DNA from: Hyphococcus formosus
GTDB lineage: Bacteria; Pseudomonadota; Alphaproteobacteria; Caulobacterales; Parvularculaceae
Length of the DNA: 64,000 bases
Direction of reading: 5' to 3'
Assembly: GCF_046736345.1 (NCBI RefSeq)
Contig: NZ_CP157210.1
Coordinates: 1,674,001-1,738,000, forward strand
The notes beneath the pieces were generated by a model, which did no database searches, was not told the origin of the DNA, and saw only the letters and a program-made list of their open reading frames with translations. Positions 7,849-17,339 of this stretch are shown here, one piece after another (position 1 is the first letter of the stretch; each line of letters begins with the position of its first letter). A program made the translations under genes and the position numbers.

Positions 7849-10044
7849 TTAAATATCTGCGCTTAGGCGAATACCAAAGGTACGTGGACGCCCAGGCTGG
7901 GCAATATCAGCACTTGTGAAAAAGTTACGGGTCAAATCATATTCTTTATCGAAGACATTTCTGACCCAGACACCTAGCGACCATGGGCCATTCGCCGGTG
8001 AAATGCTCACGCTTGCATTTACCAGCCAATAGGCATCAACATCGTAAGTACTACCTAACCATGATGGGTAGAAATCACGTCGGCTATAATTTGTTTCCGC
8101 GATAACACCATACTCGCCAAGATCAATCAGATAGCTGGCAGAACCGCTATAGCTGAAATCCGGAAACGGTAATGCCTCCCCTGCACGGTCGACATAGACC
8201 GCCATATCTGCTGCACGTGACGCAGGAACATCGAGATCGAAGAACTCGACATACTCGCCTTCTTTATATCCAAACGCTTGAATTATATTTAGGTTCGGCA
8301 ATGGCTGCCATACCAACTCCAATTCTGCACCATAAATCTTGGACTGTGGCGCATTCGCAAATCGACCGACAGGACCGTTTTCTCCGTACACCGCCGATAG
8401 AACCTGTTGATTTGAATAATCGTAATAGAACGCCGCGCCATTTACCGTTAGGTTGTCGATGACATCAGTCTTGAATCCGACCTCGTATGCCCAGAGAACT
8501 TCCGGCGCAAATGGCTGAATAGAACTTTCCTGCCCCGTATTATAGGTGGTGAAGCCGCCAGACTTTGTTCCTCGACTGACCGACGCATAGAGCAATATGT
8601 CTTCCGTAGGCGTATATTCGATCCCCGCCTTTCCGGTTAACGGTTCCATTGCTGTGGTAACATCGGTTGGTGGTAAAGCTGTTGCACCACCAAACGCAGT
8701 ACCAAAACCTTCGAGGAAACGGTCTTCGCTTTCAAGGCGTAGCCCCGCGATCAAATTGATCTGATCTGATATCGCATATTCCGCCTGCCCAAAGATCGCG
8801 ACGGATTCCACGGTCTGGTCATAATTTACACGGCCATAGGTACCGAAAATGTCGATAAAGTCAGAGAAATATCGCTCATTAAGGTCCTGCTTTGAATAAT
8901 AAAGGCCAACCTGCCATACCAGAGCGCCTTCGCCATCGGATGACAAACGTACTTCTTGGGAGAAAACGGAAACGTCACTACCGAAGAATGTGTCGGCTTC
9001 GATGGACGCGGACGAATCCCAATCCCCTAATTCGGAACGGTCAAGGGACTCATAGCTGGTAATGCTATTTAAGATGGCTCCGCCAAGATCCAGCGCACCA
9101 TTAAGAGAGACGCCCCAACCGCTATTATCGCGCCCTGGTTTCCGATCTGGTGACGCGCCAATATCTGCCAATAAAACCGGAGACACGCCCCAACCTGTTT
9201 TCGAACGATCTGCATCGGCCGAAATGGTCGGTCCAAACCCGCCCTGCGTCGTCAGGTCATTAATCAGATATAGTCCCTGATTTTCAGAATTGTCCCAGCT
9301 ATAATGCGCATCAAAGAGAAATTCGAGATTAGACGTCGGTTCAAACTCGAATAGTCCTCGAACACCACCGCGGTCGGCATCACCAATCTCCTCGCCGGTA
9401 TCACGGTTATGCTGCCATCCGCCACCTTGTTGAGTCGATGCAGAAATCCGTGCACGCAATGATTCTGTAATTGGTCCGGAAATATAACCTTCTGTTTTAA
9501 ACTCGTTGAAACGGCCATATTCAGCAAAAATGCCCGCTCCGAATTCCTCTGTCGGCTTTTTGGTAATGAAGTTGATGGCACCACCGGTCGTATTGCGGCC
9601 ATAAAGCGTACCCTGTGGCCCGCGAAGAACCTCAACGCGCTCGATGTCGTAGATCAGCCCCTGCGTCATGACCGGGACCGGGAATGCAACTTCATTCACA
9701 TATACACCAACCGTGGGTGCGTTGTTCGTTGCATAGTCCTGAAAGCCCACTCCGCGCAGACGAAACTGAGCCGCGCCGCCGCCAAATGCTGGTTCGACCT
9801 CAAGGTTCGGCGCAGTATTTTGGAGCTGATTAATATTGGTGACGCCTTGATCCTTAAGCTGATCACCAGTCACCACCGTAACGGCGACGCTGACGTCTTG
9901 TAGTGATTGCTCACGACGCTGCGCTGTCACGACGATTTTATCTTCATCGTCTACACTCGTCTGTGCATAGCTTGCCGGCGCAACAGAAACCGCGCTCGCT
10001 AATACACTACTCGCCATTAAAAGATTGAATTTAAGTCTACTCAT
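7849..10044 (-). CDS. TonB-dependent outer-membrane receptor
   Basis: A 731-residue receptor with a cleavable signal (ends near ASYAQ, residue 28), a TonB-box-like IVVTAQRRE at about 37-45, a plug domain (VAVTVVTGDQL, TAPNL, FRLRGVG, VEVLRGPQGTLYGRNTTGG at about 137-155), and a 22-strand barrel ending with a GRPRTFGIRLSADI strand. Such receptors import scarce substrates using the proton motive force via TonB. It sits just upstream of the fused ABC importer, 122 nt away in the same direction, suggesting it supplies the periplasm with that importer's substrate. The ligand is unknown. Confidence 0.92.
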   Translation of the reverse strand: MSRLKFNLLMASSVLASAVSVAPASYAQTSVDDEDKIVVTAQRREQSLQDVSVAVTVVTGDQLKDQGVTNINQLQNTAPNLEVEPAFGGGAAQFRLRGVGFQDYATNNAPTVGVYVNEVAFPVPVMTQGLIYDIERVEVLRGPQGTLYGRNTTGGAINFITKKPTEEFGAGIFAEYGRFNEFKTEGYISGPITESLRARISASTQQGGGWQHNRDTGEEIGDADRGGVRGLFEFEPTSNLEFLFDAHYSWDNSENQGLYLINDLTTQGGFGPTISADADRSKTGWGVSPVLLADIGASPDRKPGRDNSGWGVSLNGALDLGGAILNSITSYESLDRSELGDWDSSASIEADTFFGSDVSVFSQEVRLSSDGEGALVWQVGLYYSKQDLNERYFSDFIDIFGTYGRVNYDQTVESVAIFGQAEYAISDQINLIAGLRLESEDRFLEGFGTAFGGATALPPTDVTTAMEPLTGKAGIEYTPTEDILLYASVSRGTKSGGFTTYNTGQESSIQPFAPEVLWAYEVGFKTDVIDNLTVNGAAFYYDYSNQQVLSAVYGENGPVGRFANAPQSKIYGAELELVWQPLPNLNIIQAFGYKEGEYVEFFDLDVPASRAADMAVYVDRAGEALPFPDFSYSGSASYLIDLGEYGVIAETNYSRRDFYPSWLGSTYDVDAYWLVNASVSISPANGPWSLGVWVRNVFDKEYDLTRNFFTSADIAQPGRPRTFGIRLSADI

Positions 10045-10444
10045 AATATGGCCCCTCCTATTGCCCGGCCATCGACCGAGCTTTATGCCTAATTACCGAA
10101 ATTGACTGGAAAAATTTATCGAGTGTGGATCAACTTCCCTAAACAGAACAACACAAACTCTTTGCTCAACTTTAGTCCCTCACTCATTCTCTAGTGGGCA
10201 TTACCCGTCCCACCAAACTCTTTGTCACGCTATCGTCATAAATTTTGACGGCTATTGCGCAAACGCACAAGCCACAAATGCAATAAATTTGCTGCGATAT
10301 CCCATTTGCACAATTATTTCTCCCGTGAGAAATTTTCGTTCAACATAATTCGAGTACAGCGCATCCGTAAGCAACAAACCGTCAGCTGTTACTCTACGCA
10401 TCACAATTATTATTATCGTAGCGCCAAAAATGGCCCTATCGATT
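10045..10444. other. Gene-free region upstream of the TonB receptor
   Basis: About 400 bp between the M20 peptidase end and the receptor start. No convincing coding frame. It should hold the receptor promoter and 5' leader, and it contains a modest GTGGG/CCCAC inverted repeat near 10195-10214. I cannot fix a promoter. Confidence 0.4.
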
Positions 10445-11725
10445 TTACTTTACCGCACCTAATAACCTTGCGGTTGTCAGTGCCATGACCTTCGCCGCGG
10501 CCACCATATCGTCGATACCAACCCACTCATCCGGCTGATGGGCAAGATCAAGAACACCCGGGCCATAGGCGATACAGTCTTTCAGCTTACCAATTCGGTC
10601 CACATGTTTCTGATCATAAGTACCCGGAGAACAAACGAATTCCGCTTCGCGCTTTAGAACATCGCGAATTGCAGCGGCGGTCGTCGCAGCAACTGGCGCG
10701 TCTTTGTCCGCAAGGCTCGGCTCAACGGCAAAAAGCTCGCGCATATCAAAACGGAAATCGGGACGAGTTTCAGACAACTTCTCAAGAATAGATCGAATTT
10801 CGCCCCGCACATCATCGATGTCCTCTTCGATCAGGAAGCGCCGATCAATAATCATACGGCATGAATCCGCTACGCAAGGTGCCGGAAGCCCTTCATGTCC
10901 CTCTTCCTGCCCCCCGTGTAAGGAGTTGATGTTCATCGTCGAACTACGTGCACCATCGGGAACAACCGGCATATTCGACTGGCGTGCCTCCAACGCCGGA
11001 TAGAGATCATTTTCGAAACGTTCGAGAACCGCAGACATATGCCGAATTGCGGAATCTCCTAGGAATGGCATCGATCCATGCGCAATCCGTCCTTTGGTTT
11101 CGATCTCCGCCCACCATACGCCCCGATGCCCAATACACACCCGGTCGACATTTAATGGCTCCGGAATAATAACGTGATCGACGCGCGGTTTTGAAAACCA
11201 CCCACGCTCGGCGAGATATGCAACCCCACCATAACCGCCTGACTCTTCATCGACTGTACCTGAGATTTCGATCGCACCCGGAAAATCCGGCAGTGTGTCG
11301 ATCAAGGCTTCCGCCGCAATAATTGCAGATGCGATACCGCCTTTCATATCGCACGCGCCGCGGCCATAGACTTTACCGTCTTTTACAATTCCCTCGAATG
11401 GATCAAGCGTCCAACCGTCACCAACTTCAACAACATCGATATGACCATTGAAATGCACACAAGGACCCGGCTTTCCGCCCTCCTTCCGTGCAACAACATT
11501 GGTTCGTGGATACCGATCACTATCACCGGGTGTACCGACGCCGCGAACATACTCAACCGTAAAGCCGCGCTTCTTTAAACGCTCGCCAATATATTCTGCA
11601 CATGGCCTATAGGCCTCGCCCGGCGGATTGATAGTAGGAAAGCGGATAAGGTCCTGCGTTAGCGCGACCAGATCTTCGACGCGACCGTCAATTGTTTCGT
11701 TTACGCTATCCATTACTGACGACAC
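10445..11725 (-). CDS. M20-family metallopeptidase (ArgE/DapE-type)
   Basis: A 426-residue cytoplasmic amidohydrolase of the acetylornithine deacetylase / succinyl-diaminopimelate desuccinylase family. The two-zinc site is visible: FNGHIDVV (His, with Asp two on), GRGACDMKGG (bridging Asp), VDEESGG (catalytic and ligand Glu), IIPEPL, and LAHQPDEW (last His). The lid domain lies between. The GTG at 11725 follows GAGGGA by 8 nt; an ATG lies 12 nt further in. The upstream gene ends 2 nt before, so the genes are coupled. Arginine or lysine biosynthesis is not indicated by neighbours. Cleavage of an N-acyl or peptide bond in the catabolic cluster is the better inference. Confidence 0.88.
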   Translation of the reverse strand: MSSVMDSVNETIDGRVEDLVALTQDLIRFPTINPPGEAYRPCAEYIGERLKKRGFTVEYVRGVGTPGDSDRYPRTNVVARKEGGKPGPCVHFNGHIDVVEVGDGWTLDPFEGIVKDGKVYGRGACDMKGGIASAIIAAEALIDTLPDFPGAIEISGTVDEESGGYGGVAYLAERGWFSKPRVDHVIIPEPLNVDRVCIGHRGVWWAEIETKGRIAHGSMPFLGDSAIRHMSAVLERFENDLYPALEARQSNMPVVPDGARSSTMNINSLHGGQEEGHEGLPAPCVADSCRMIIDRRFLIEEDIDDVRGEIRSILEKLSETRPDFRFDMRELFAVEPSLADKDAPVAATTAAAIRDVLKREAEFVCSPGTYDQKHVDRIGKLKDCIAYGPGVLDLAHQPDEWVGIDDMVAAAKVMALTTARLLGAVK

Positions 11726-11726
11726 G

Positions 11727-12833
11727 TTATGCTTCCCTCTTTAAACTTAAATCATTCAACCTAGACAAAATCGCGTCGGTCATACCCGCCGAACTAACCG
11801 TCTTCTCACCAGGCGCGGCAATATCCGGCGTACGAATACCGCCTGAGAGCGCCAACCGCACAGCCTCTTCGAGTAATGCTGCTTCCCTTGATGCATCAAG
11901 GGATATCCGCAGACACATCGCAAAGGACAGTATCGTTGCAATTGGGTTTGCAATCCCTTTTCCTGCGATATCCGGCGCAGATCCGTGAATTGGTTCGTAC
12001 ACACCAAATTTTTGGCCAGCGGCACCATGAGCAATTGTAGCCGACGGAAGCAAACCCAGCGACCCCGTAAGCGCCGCGGCTTGATCAGACAGAATATCAC
12101 CAAACAGATTATCCGTCACAATGACGTCGAACTGTTTTGGCGCACGCACCAATTGCATGGCACAATTATCCGCGTACATATGCGAAAGTTCGATGTCTGG
12201 ATTCTGATTTCCGAATTCGGTTGTCACCGCGCGCCACAACGCACCGGTTTCCATGACATTTGCCTTATCAACCGAGCATACGCGACTATTGCGCGCCCGC
12301 GCGAGCTCGAATGCGACTTCGCACACCCGCTTTATCTCATTTTCATGATAAGCCTGAGTGTCAGTTGCAGCGCGCGCCCCGTCAGCGCTCGTTACGATAC
12401 CACGTGGCTCACCAAAATAGACTCCCGCTGTACTTTCGCGAACAATTAAAATATCCAAATCTCTGACAATTTCGGGCCGCAACGCTGACGCGCCAAGTAA
12501 CGCGGAGAAACTTATCGCAGGGCGAAGATTGGCATAGAGATCGAGACCTTTACGCAGTCTCAAAATTCCCATTTCAGGTCGCGAAGCACGCGGTAGCGCA
12601 TCCCATTTGGGGCCGCCAACCGCACCAAAAAGAACAGCATCCGATGCTTTAGCTTTGGCGAAGACTTCATCCGACAACGGGACGCCGCAATCGTCAATCG
12701 ATGCGCCACCGGCTAGGCCGTAATCAATTTCAATAGTGAGCCCGGCATTTTCAGTAAACCAATTTACAACACGCAACGTTTGGTCAACGATCTCAGGACC
12801 GATACCGTCACCGGGCAGAACCAATAACTTCAT
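11727..12833 (-). CDS. 3-isopropylmalate dehydrogenase family enzyme
   Basis: A 368-residue NAD-dependent beta-decarboxylating dehydrogenase starting MKLLVLPGDGIGPE. LeuB landmarks are GAVGGPKWD, the EMGILRLRK substrate helix followed by DLYANLRP, CSVDKANVME, DNLFGDILSD and EPIHGSAPDI. The usual RELTGG loop reads RESTAG, a change near the substrate pocket. The ATG at 12833 is chosen over an earlier in-frame start because it matches the family's first residues; the earlier start would run 38 nt into the SDR gene. Its place among catabolic dehydrogenases and peptidases, away from leuACD, suggests a LeuB paralogue acting on a related 2-hydroxy acid. True LeuB function is not excluded. Confidence 0.8.
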   Translation of the reverse strand: MKLLVLPGDGIGPEIVDQTLRVVNWFTENAGLTIEIDYGLAGGASIDDCGVPLSDEVFAKAKASDAVLFGAVGGPKWDALPRASRPEMGILRLRKGLDLYANLRPAISFSALLGASALRPEIVRDLDILIVRESTAGVYFGEPRGIVTSADGARAATDTQAYHENEIKRVCEVAFELARARNSRVCSVDKANVMETGALWRAVTTEFGNQNPDIELSHMYADNCAMQLVRAPKQFDVIVTDNLFGDILSDQAAALTGSLGLLPSATIAHGAAGQKFGVYEPIHGSAPDIAGKGIANPIATILSFAMCLRISLDASREAALLEEAVRLALSGGIRTPDIAAPGEKTVSSAGMTDAILSRLNDLSLKREA

Positions 12834-12852
12834 TGCACTGTCGTTTTTCACG

Positions 12853-13599
12853 TTAGATACACCGTCCACCATCAACTTCAAGCGCGACACCAGTGATCAT
12901 TGATGCATCATCAGAGCACAAGAAACTCGCCGCCGCGCCCATATCCTCCGGCGTTGAAAAACGTCCGATAGGGATAGAAGCCAAAAACTTTGCTTTAATT
13001 TCTGGCGTATCACCGCCCATAAATGTTTTTAAAAGCGGCGTATCACCGGCAACCGGGCTTATTGCATTAACGCGGATTCCGACCGCAGCAAGTTCAATTG
13101 CCATTGCTTTTGTCGCAGTGATCATCCAGCCTTTTGATGCATTATACCATGTAAGATTAGGACGCGGACTAACACCGCCGGTCGACGCAACATTCAATAT
13201 CGCTCCGCCACCAATCTTCTTCATCTGTGGGATAAGGTTTCTCGCGGTCAGATAAACCGACTTCATATTCACCTGGAAAATCTTGTCGAACATTTTTTCC
13301 GGCAAGGTTTCCATGGTTTCCGGTATATGACCGATGCCCGCATTGTTCACCAGAACATTAACGGTACCAAATGTTTTTTCGGCCTCTCTCACAAGCGCGG
13401 CAACGGAACTGCCATCGGACACATCCGCTTCTATACCAACAGCTTGCTCGCCCAACTCATCCGCCAATTCCTTTGCGGCATCACCGTTTAAATCTGCGAT
13501 CACTACGCGCGCGTTCTCATTTACGAATCGACGAACAATGCCTGCGCCAAACCCCGACGCACCACCCGTTACAATCGCAATTTTTCCGTCTAATTGCAT
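12853..13599 (-). CDS. Short-chain dehydrogenase/reductase
   Basis: A 248-residue classical SDR. It has the TGGASGFGAG cofactor loop (12-21), an acidic residue after strand 2 (VIADLN, suggesting NAD preference), NNAGIGH, a catalytic Ser in LNVASTGG, and YNASK (Tyr and Lys of the active site). It probably oxidises an alcohol on the catabolic intermediate. It lies 9 nt downstream of the aldehyde dehydrogenase stop and 19 nt ahead of the dehydrogenase start, so alcohol and aldehyde oxidation are co-expressed. Confidence 0.9.
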   Translation of the reverse strand: MQLDGKIAIVTGGASGFGAGIVRRFVNENARVVIADLNGDAAKELADELGEQAVGIEADVSDGSSVAALVREAEKTFGTVNVLVNNAGIGHIPETMETLPEKMFDKIFQVNMKSVYLTARNLIPQMKKIGGGAILNVASTGGVSPRPNLTWYNASKGWMITATKAMAIELAAVGIRVNAISPVAGDTPLLKTFMGGDTPEIKAKFLASIPIGRFSTPEDMGAAASFLCSDDASMITGVALEVDGGRCI

Positions 13600-13608
13600 T
13601 ACTTTTCC

Positions 13609-15054
13609 TCAACCATGCAGCGCGGCTACTGTCTTCAGTGTTGTGAAACCATAAAGTGCCTCGAAGCCTTTTTCGCGCCCATGCCCCGAGCGACCGACGC
13701 CACCAAACGGAAGCTCAACCCCGCCGCCCGCACCATAATTATTGATAAAGACCTGACCTGCCTTAATCTGACGCGCCATTCGCATCTGACGCCCGCCGTC
13801 ACGGGTCCAAACACCGGCAACTAATCCGTAATCAGCGTTATTTGCAATTTGCACTGCCTCCTCTTCTGTATCGAAAGGAATGGCAACGACAACTGGCCCA
13901 AAAATCTCTTCGTTCGCAAGCTTATGATCTGGTGGAACATCCGCAAAAAGTGTTGGACAAACAAAATACCCACCGGACGGAGCACCATCTATTATTGTAC
14001 CTTGTGCAACGACTTCGAGGCCGGTTTTTTCCCCGTGTTCAACAAAATCAGTGACGATCGCCTTTTGTCGCCCTGAGACGAGCGGGCCAACCTCAAGATC
14101 TTCGATCGCCGGCCCTACGCGCAGTGATTGAAACCGTTCGGCTAAGCGTTCCAAGACTTGTTGATAAACACCTCGCTGAATCAATATGCGCGATCCCGCA
14201 GAACAGGTCTGCCCGGCATTTTGAACGCCGGCATTTACGAGAAATGGAATTGCCGCCTCAATACTTGCATCGTCGAAAACAATTTGTGGCGATTTTCCAC
14301 CAAGCTCCAATGTGACGGGCGCGGTATTTTGCGCCGCGGCAGCCTGAACGGAGGTGCCCACCGCCGTCGACCCGGTAAATGAAATATGATTGACGCCCGG
14401 GTGAGAAGCCAATGCGGCACCGACAAGTTCACCAGTCCCCGGTACAACATTTAATGCGCCCTTCGGCAGGCCAACAGTTTCCGCAATACGCGCAAAGGCT
14501 AATGCTGTGAGGCAAGCCTCTTCCGCAGGTTTCAAGACGGCCGCATTGCCCGTCGCGAGCGCCGCAACAACGGACCGGCCGATAATCTGCATTGGATAGT
14601 TCCAGGGGATAATGTGCGCTGTGACCCCGTGGGGCTCACGCAAAGTATAGACCGTATAGTCATTGCCATACGGAATAGTTTCGCCATGAAATTTGTCAGC
14701 GCATCCACCGTAAAACTCTAAATACCGAGCAAGTGCAATCGCATCGGCTTTGGCCTGCTTGAGAGGTTTTCCAACATCAAGGGCTTCCATCTGCGCAAGC
14801 TCATCAACCTGTTCGGTGACGACCTGCCCCATTTTCGTGAGCAATCTTCCGCGGTCAACAGCGCTTAATTGTCCCCAATCTCCATCGAGCGCGGATTGCG
14901 CAGCGTCCACCGCTTCATCCACATCCTCTTTCTGAGAAGCCGCGATTTCACCAATTGAAGTACCGGTAGAGGGATTTTCAATTTCTATGGTGCCTGCGCC
15001 AGTCGGCTTTCTCCAACGACCATCAATAAATATCTCGTTGGTACACAACACCAT
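13609..15054 (-). CDS. NAD(P)-dependent aldehyde dehydrogenase
   Basis: A 481-residue aldehyde dehydrogenase of betaine-aldehyde/aminobutyraldehyde-like type. Visible are IIPWNYPM, LELGGKSPQIVF (general-base Glu), GQTCSAGSR (nucleophilic Cys), EEIFGPVV and the C-terminal ELPFGGVGRSGHGREKG. It converts an aldehyde to its acid in the cytoplasm. It is the first gene of the minus-strand block, followed at 9 nt by the SDR. Substrate is not determinable. No regulator lies directly upstream except the TetR gene, which faces the same way. Confidence 0.9.
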   Translation of the reverse strand: MVLCTNEIFIDGRWRKPTGAGTIEIENPSTGTSIGEIAASQKEDVDEAVDAAQSALDGDWGQLSAVDRGRLLTKMGQVVTEQVDELAQMEALDVGKPLKQAKADAIALARYLEFYGGCADKFHGETIPYGNDYTVYTLREPHGVTAHIIPWNYPMQIIGRSVVAALATGNAAVLKPAEEACLTALAFARIAETVGLPKGALNVVPGTGELVGAALASHPGVNHISFTGSTAVGTSVQAAAAQNTAPVTLELGGKSPQIVFDDASIEAAIPFLVNAGVQNAGQTCSAGSRILIQRGVYQQVLERLAERFQSLRVGPAIEDLEVGPLVSGRQKAIVTDFVEHGEKTGLEVVAQGTIIDGAPSGGYFVCPTLFADVPPDHKLANEEIFGPVVVAIPFDTEEEAVQIANNADYGLVAGVWTRDGGRQMRMARQIKAGQVFINNYGAGGGVELPFGGVGRSGHGREKGFEALYGFTTLKTVAALHG

Positions 15055-15288
15055 TATACACCCTCTTTAAATTTACCACCTCTAACACGAGGCTAAGTCA
15101 GAAAAATCGTGATGACAATCACGCTCTTAGCAAATACTTCTGACAAATACAGTTTCTTTGAATTATCATTGCTATGCCAGCCTATTGGCCAACATATATA
15201 GTTACGACCGACACGGATCAGTTATTCTATGCGTAACACGCCCACAATCTAGCGGCGCATGGAGCTTTTAAATTGCCACTTTAGCGAA

Positions 15289-15906
15289 TCACTTAGCGGC
15301 CGCTTTACTTGCGCCCTGAATATTCTTGTCCCCTCGGAACAGAAACTCGGCAACGTCCCGAATGATTTTGACACGTGCTGATTGATCGAAATCAGGTGCG
15401 ACGATCCTGCGAATACCAATTCCCTGAAGAATAGCGACAAACACTTCTAATCGCGCCTCGATGTCATCAACATCGAGTTGTTTCTCAAGCGCGCTAACAA
15501 CTCGTTTTTTGATTTTTGCGTCATTATATTCAAGGGTAGATGCAATTTCGGGACTTCTCGTAGCTTCCGAAAAGATCTCCAGCATCAATGTCGACCAAAA
15601 TGGATCGGAGTTTGTCTCGATACTCTCTTCGCAATTATTGATCATATAGTCGACGATTTCATCACCGGCTCTTTCGATATCCTCGACCATTTCCACTTTC
15701 TCAGCGAAGTGCGTTCGGATCAATTCCTCGATGATCTGACCTTTGCTCTCGAAATAGTGATAAATATGACCAGGGCTCATTCCGGCTTCTTTAGCGATTT
15801 GCGCCATTCGCGCACCATGGAATCCACTAGCCACAAAGCTACGTTCTGCAGCGTTTAGCACGCAATTTCGCCGTTTATCGGCGTTTTTCACTGGCTTTTC
15901 CGCCAT
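15289..15906 (-). CDS. TetR-family transcriptional repressor
   Basis: A 205-residue regulator. The N-terminal helix-turn-helix is visible: RRNCVLNAAERSFVASGFHG, then AQIAKEAGMSPGHIYHYFESK (about 35-55). The C-terminal ligand domain is diverged, as is usual. It is divergent from the RND efflux operon, whose promoter region holds a palindrome. By family logic it represses the pump and possibly itself. It could instead control the aldehyde dehydrogenase operon 235 nt downstream on the same strand. Confidence 0.88.
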   Translation of the reverse strand: MAEKPVKNADKRRNCVLNAAERSFVASGFHGARMAQIAKEAGMSPGHIYHYFESKGQIIEELIRTHFAEKVEMVEDIERAGDEIVDYMINNCEESIETNSDPFWSTLMLEIFSEATRSPEIASTLEYNDAKIKKRVVSALEKQLDVDDIEARLEVFVAILQGIGIRRIVAPDFDQSARVKIIRDVAEFLFRGDKNIQGASKAAAK

Positions 15907-15982
15907 TCTATGACCTCCACATACTAACGCTAAGCCGGCTATTGAAATTTGTGCAGCGCACCATACTTTGCTCGCAATCGCC

Positions 15983-16023
15983 TTGACTTCGTAACGATAT
16001 AGTTAGAATAAACGTTCATTCTA
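15983..16023 (+). promoter_or_regulatory. Efflux promoter with overlapping TetR-type operator
   Basis: TTGACT at 15983-15988 is a good -35 element; TAGAAT at 16004-16009 (15-nt spacing) or AGAATA one base on is the likely -10. The palindrome TAGAATAAACGTTCATTCTA occupies 16004-16023 and is symmetric except at one base pair. It overlaps the -10, so repressor binding would block polymerase. Confidence 0.65.
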
Positions 16024-16078
16024 TTCAAGTCGCCCAACTCCGGGCCCCGTCCTCACGAGCAGAAAAACGGAATTCGCA

Positions 16079-17302
16079 ATGAAGCGCCATCACTTTCCAC
16101 ACCGCTCCCAAATTCCCACTCTCTTTCGCACTTCCGCCACCATTGGTGCCGCGGCACTCTTTCTAGCGGCCTGCGGCGGCGATGCCAGCCAAAACGCTGG
16201 CGGAACCCCGCCGCCGCCGGAAGTGGCCGTTCACACTGTAACAACCGAGACCACCGAATTGTCCGTTACCCTTCCGGGTCGAACTTCAGCATTCAGAATG
16301 GCGGAAGTCCGGCCGCAGGTTTCCGGCATCATCCAAAAACGCCTGTTTGAAGAGGGCGAAGTGGTCGAAGTCGGGACGCCACTCTACCAGATTGACGATG
16401 CTTTATACAAAGCAGCCCATGATAGCGCCGTCGCATCTCTCGCTCGCGCGGAAGCAAATGCTGTCGCCGCGTCTAACCGAGCAGAACGTTATAAGAAACT
16501 CGCGAAGGTCAATGGCGTCAGCCAGCAAGACTATGATGACGCGGAAGCAGCGGCTCGTCAGGCCCGTGCAGATGTCGGCATTGCGCGTGCAAACCGGGAC
16601 ACCGCCAAAGTAAATCTCGACCGGACCGTCATCAAGGCCCCTATCAGTGGCACGATTGGCCGGTCGCTTGTTACTGATGGTGCGCTTGTTACTTCCGGCC
16701 AAGCACAAGAACTCGCGGTCATCAATATGCTTGATCCGATTTTTGTTGACCTCACGCAATCAAGTACAGAGCTGCTTCGATTGAAACGTAAATTGGCAAA
16801 TGGCGAACTTCAGACTCTGGACAATGATCAGTTGTCGGTGAGCCTTACCCTAGAAGACGGCACCACTTACGAACATCAAGGTTCACTTGAATTAACCGAA
16901 CCCTCGGTCACACCAGAAACAGGGTCGGTGGTTCTGCGCGCGCAATTCCCCAATCCGGATGGGCTTTTAATTCCTGGCATGTTTGTTCGCGCAAACATCA
17001 CCGAGGGCAAAAAAGCCGACGCCATTTTAGTCCCTCAACAGAGCGTAACGCGCGATGAAAAAGGGAACGGCATCACCTATGTCGTCAAGGACGATAACAG
17101 CACGGAGATCCGCATGGTCAAAACCGATCGTGCAATTGGAGATCAATGGTTGATCGCCGACGGATTGGAAGCTGGCGAGCGTATCGTTTACGAAGGATTT
17201 CAGCGCATCCGGCCCGGTACGCCGGTAACACCCGTCGAAATAGCCCTCGCTGACGCGGAACTCAAAGTATCAAGCAATGCGGGAGCCGCTGGCTCCCGCT
17301 AA
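16079..17302 (+). CDS. RND efflux periplasmic adaptor (MexA/AcrA type)
   Basis: A 407-residue membrane-fusion protein. A lipoprotein signal ends in the lipobox LAAC (about residues 29-32), so it is anchored in the inner-membrane outer leaflet. Family features are TLPGRTSAFRMAEVRPQVSG, a coiled-coil hairpin (about 98-165, SVASLARAEANAV to ARANRDTAKVNL), TVIKAPISGTIGRS and the beta-barrel VLRAQFPNPDGLLIPGMFV. It links the transporter with the outer-membrane channel encoded downstream. First gene of the three-gene pump operon. Confidence 0.95.
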   Translation: MKRHHFPHRSQIPTLFRTSATIGAAALFLAACGGDASQNAGGTPPPPEVAVHTVTTETTELSVTLPGRTSAFRMAEVRPQVSGIIQKRLFEEGEVVEVGTPLYQIDDALYKAAHDSAVASLARAEANAVAASNRAERYKKLAKVNGVSQQDYDDAEAAARQARADVGIARANRDTAKVNLDRTVIKAPISGTIGRSLVTDGALVTSGQAQELAVINMLDPIFVDLTQSSTELLRLKRKLANGELQTLDNDQLSVSLTLEDGTTYEHQGSLELTEPSVTPETGSVVLRAQFPNPDGLLIPGMFVRANITEGKKADAILVPQQSVTRDEKGNGITYVVKDDNSTEIRMVKTDRAIGDQWLIADGLEAGERIVYEGFQRIRPGTPVTPVEIALADAELKVSSNAGAAGSR

Positions 17303-17339
17303 CGGTTAGCCGTCATCCCATCTTAGAAGGTATTACGCC

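Noticed and set aside
12834..12890. Longer start for the LeuB-like gene
   Set aside because: It overlaps the SDR coding end, and the family begins at the MKLLVLPGDG residue.
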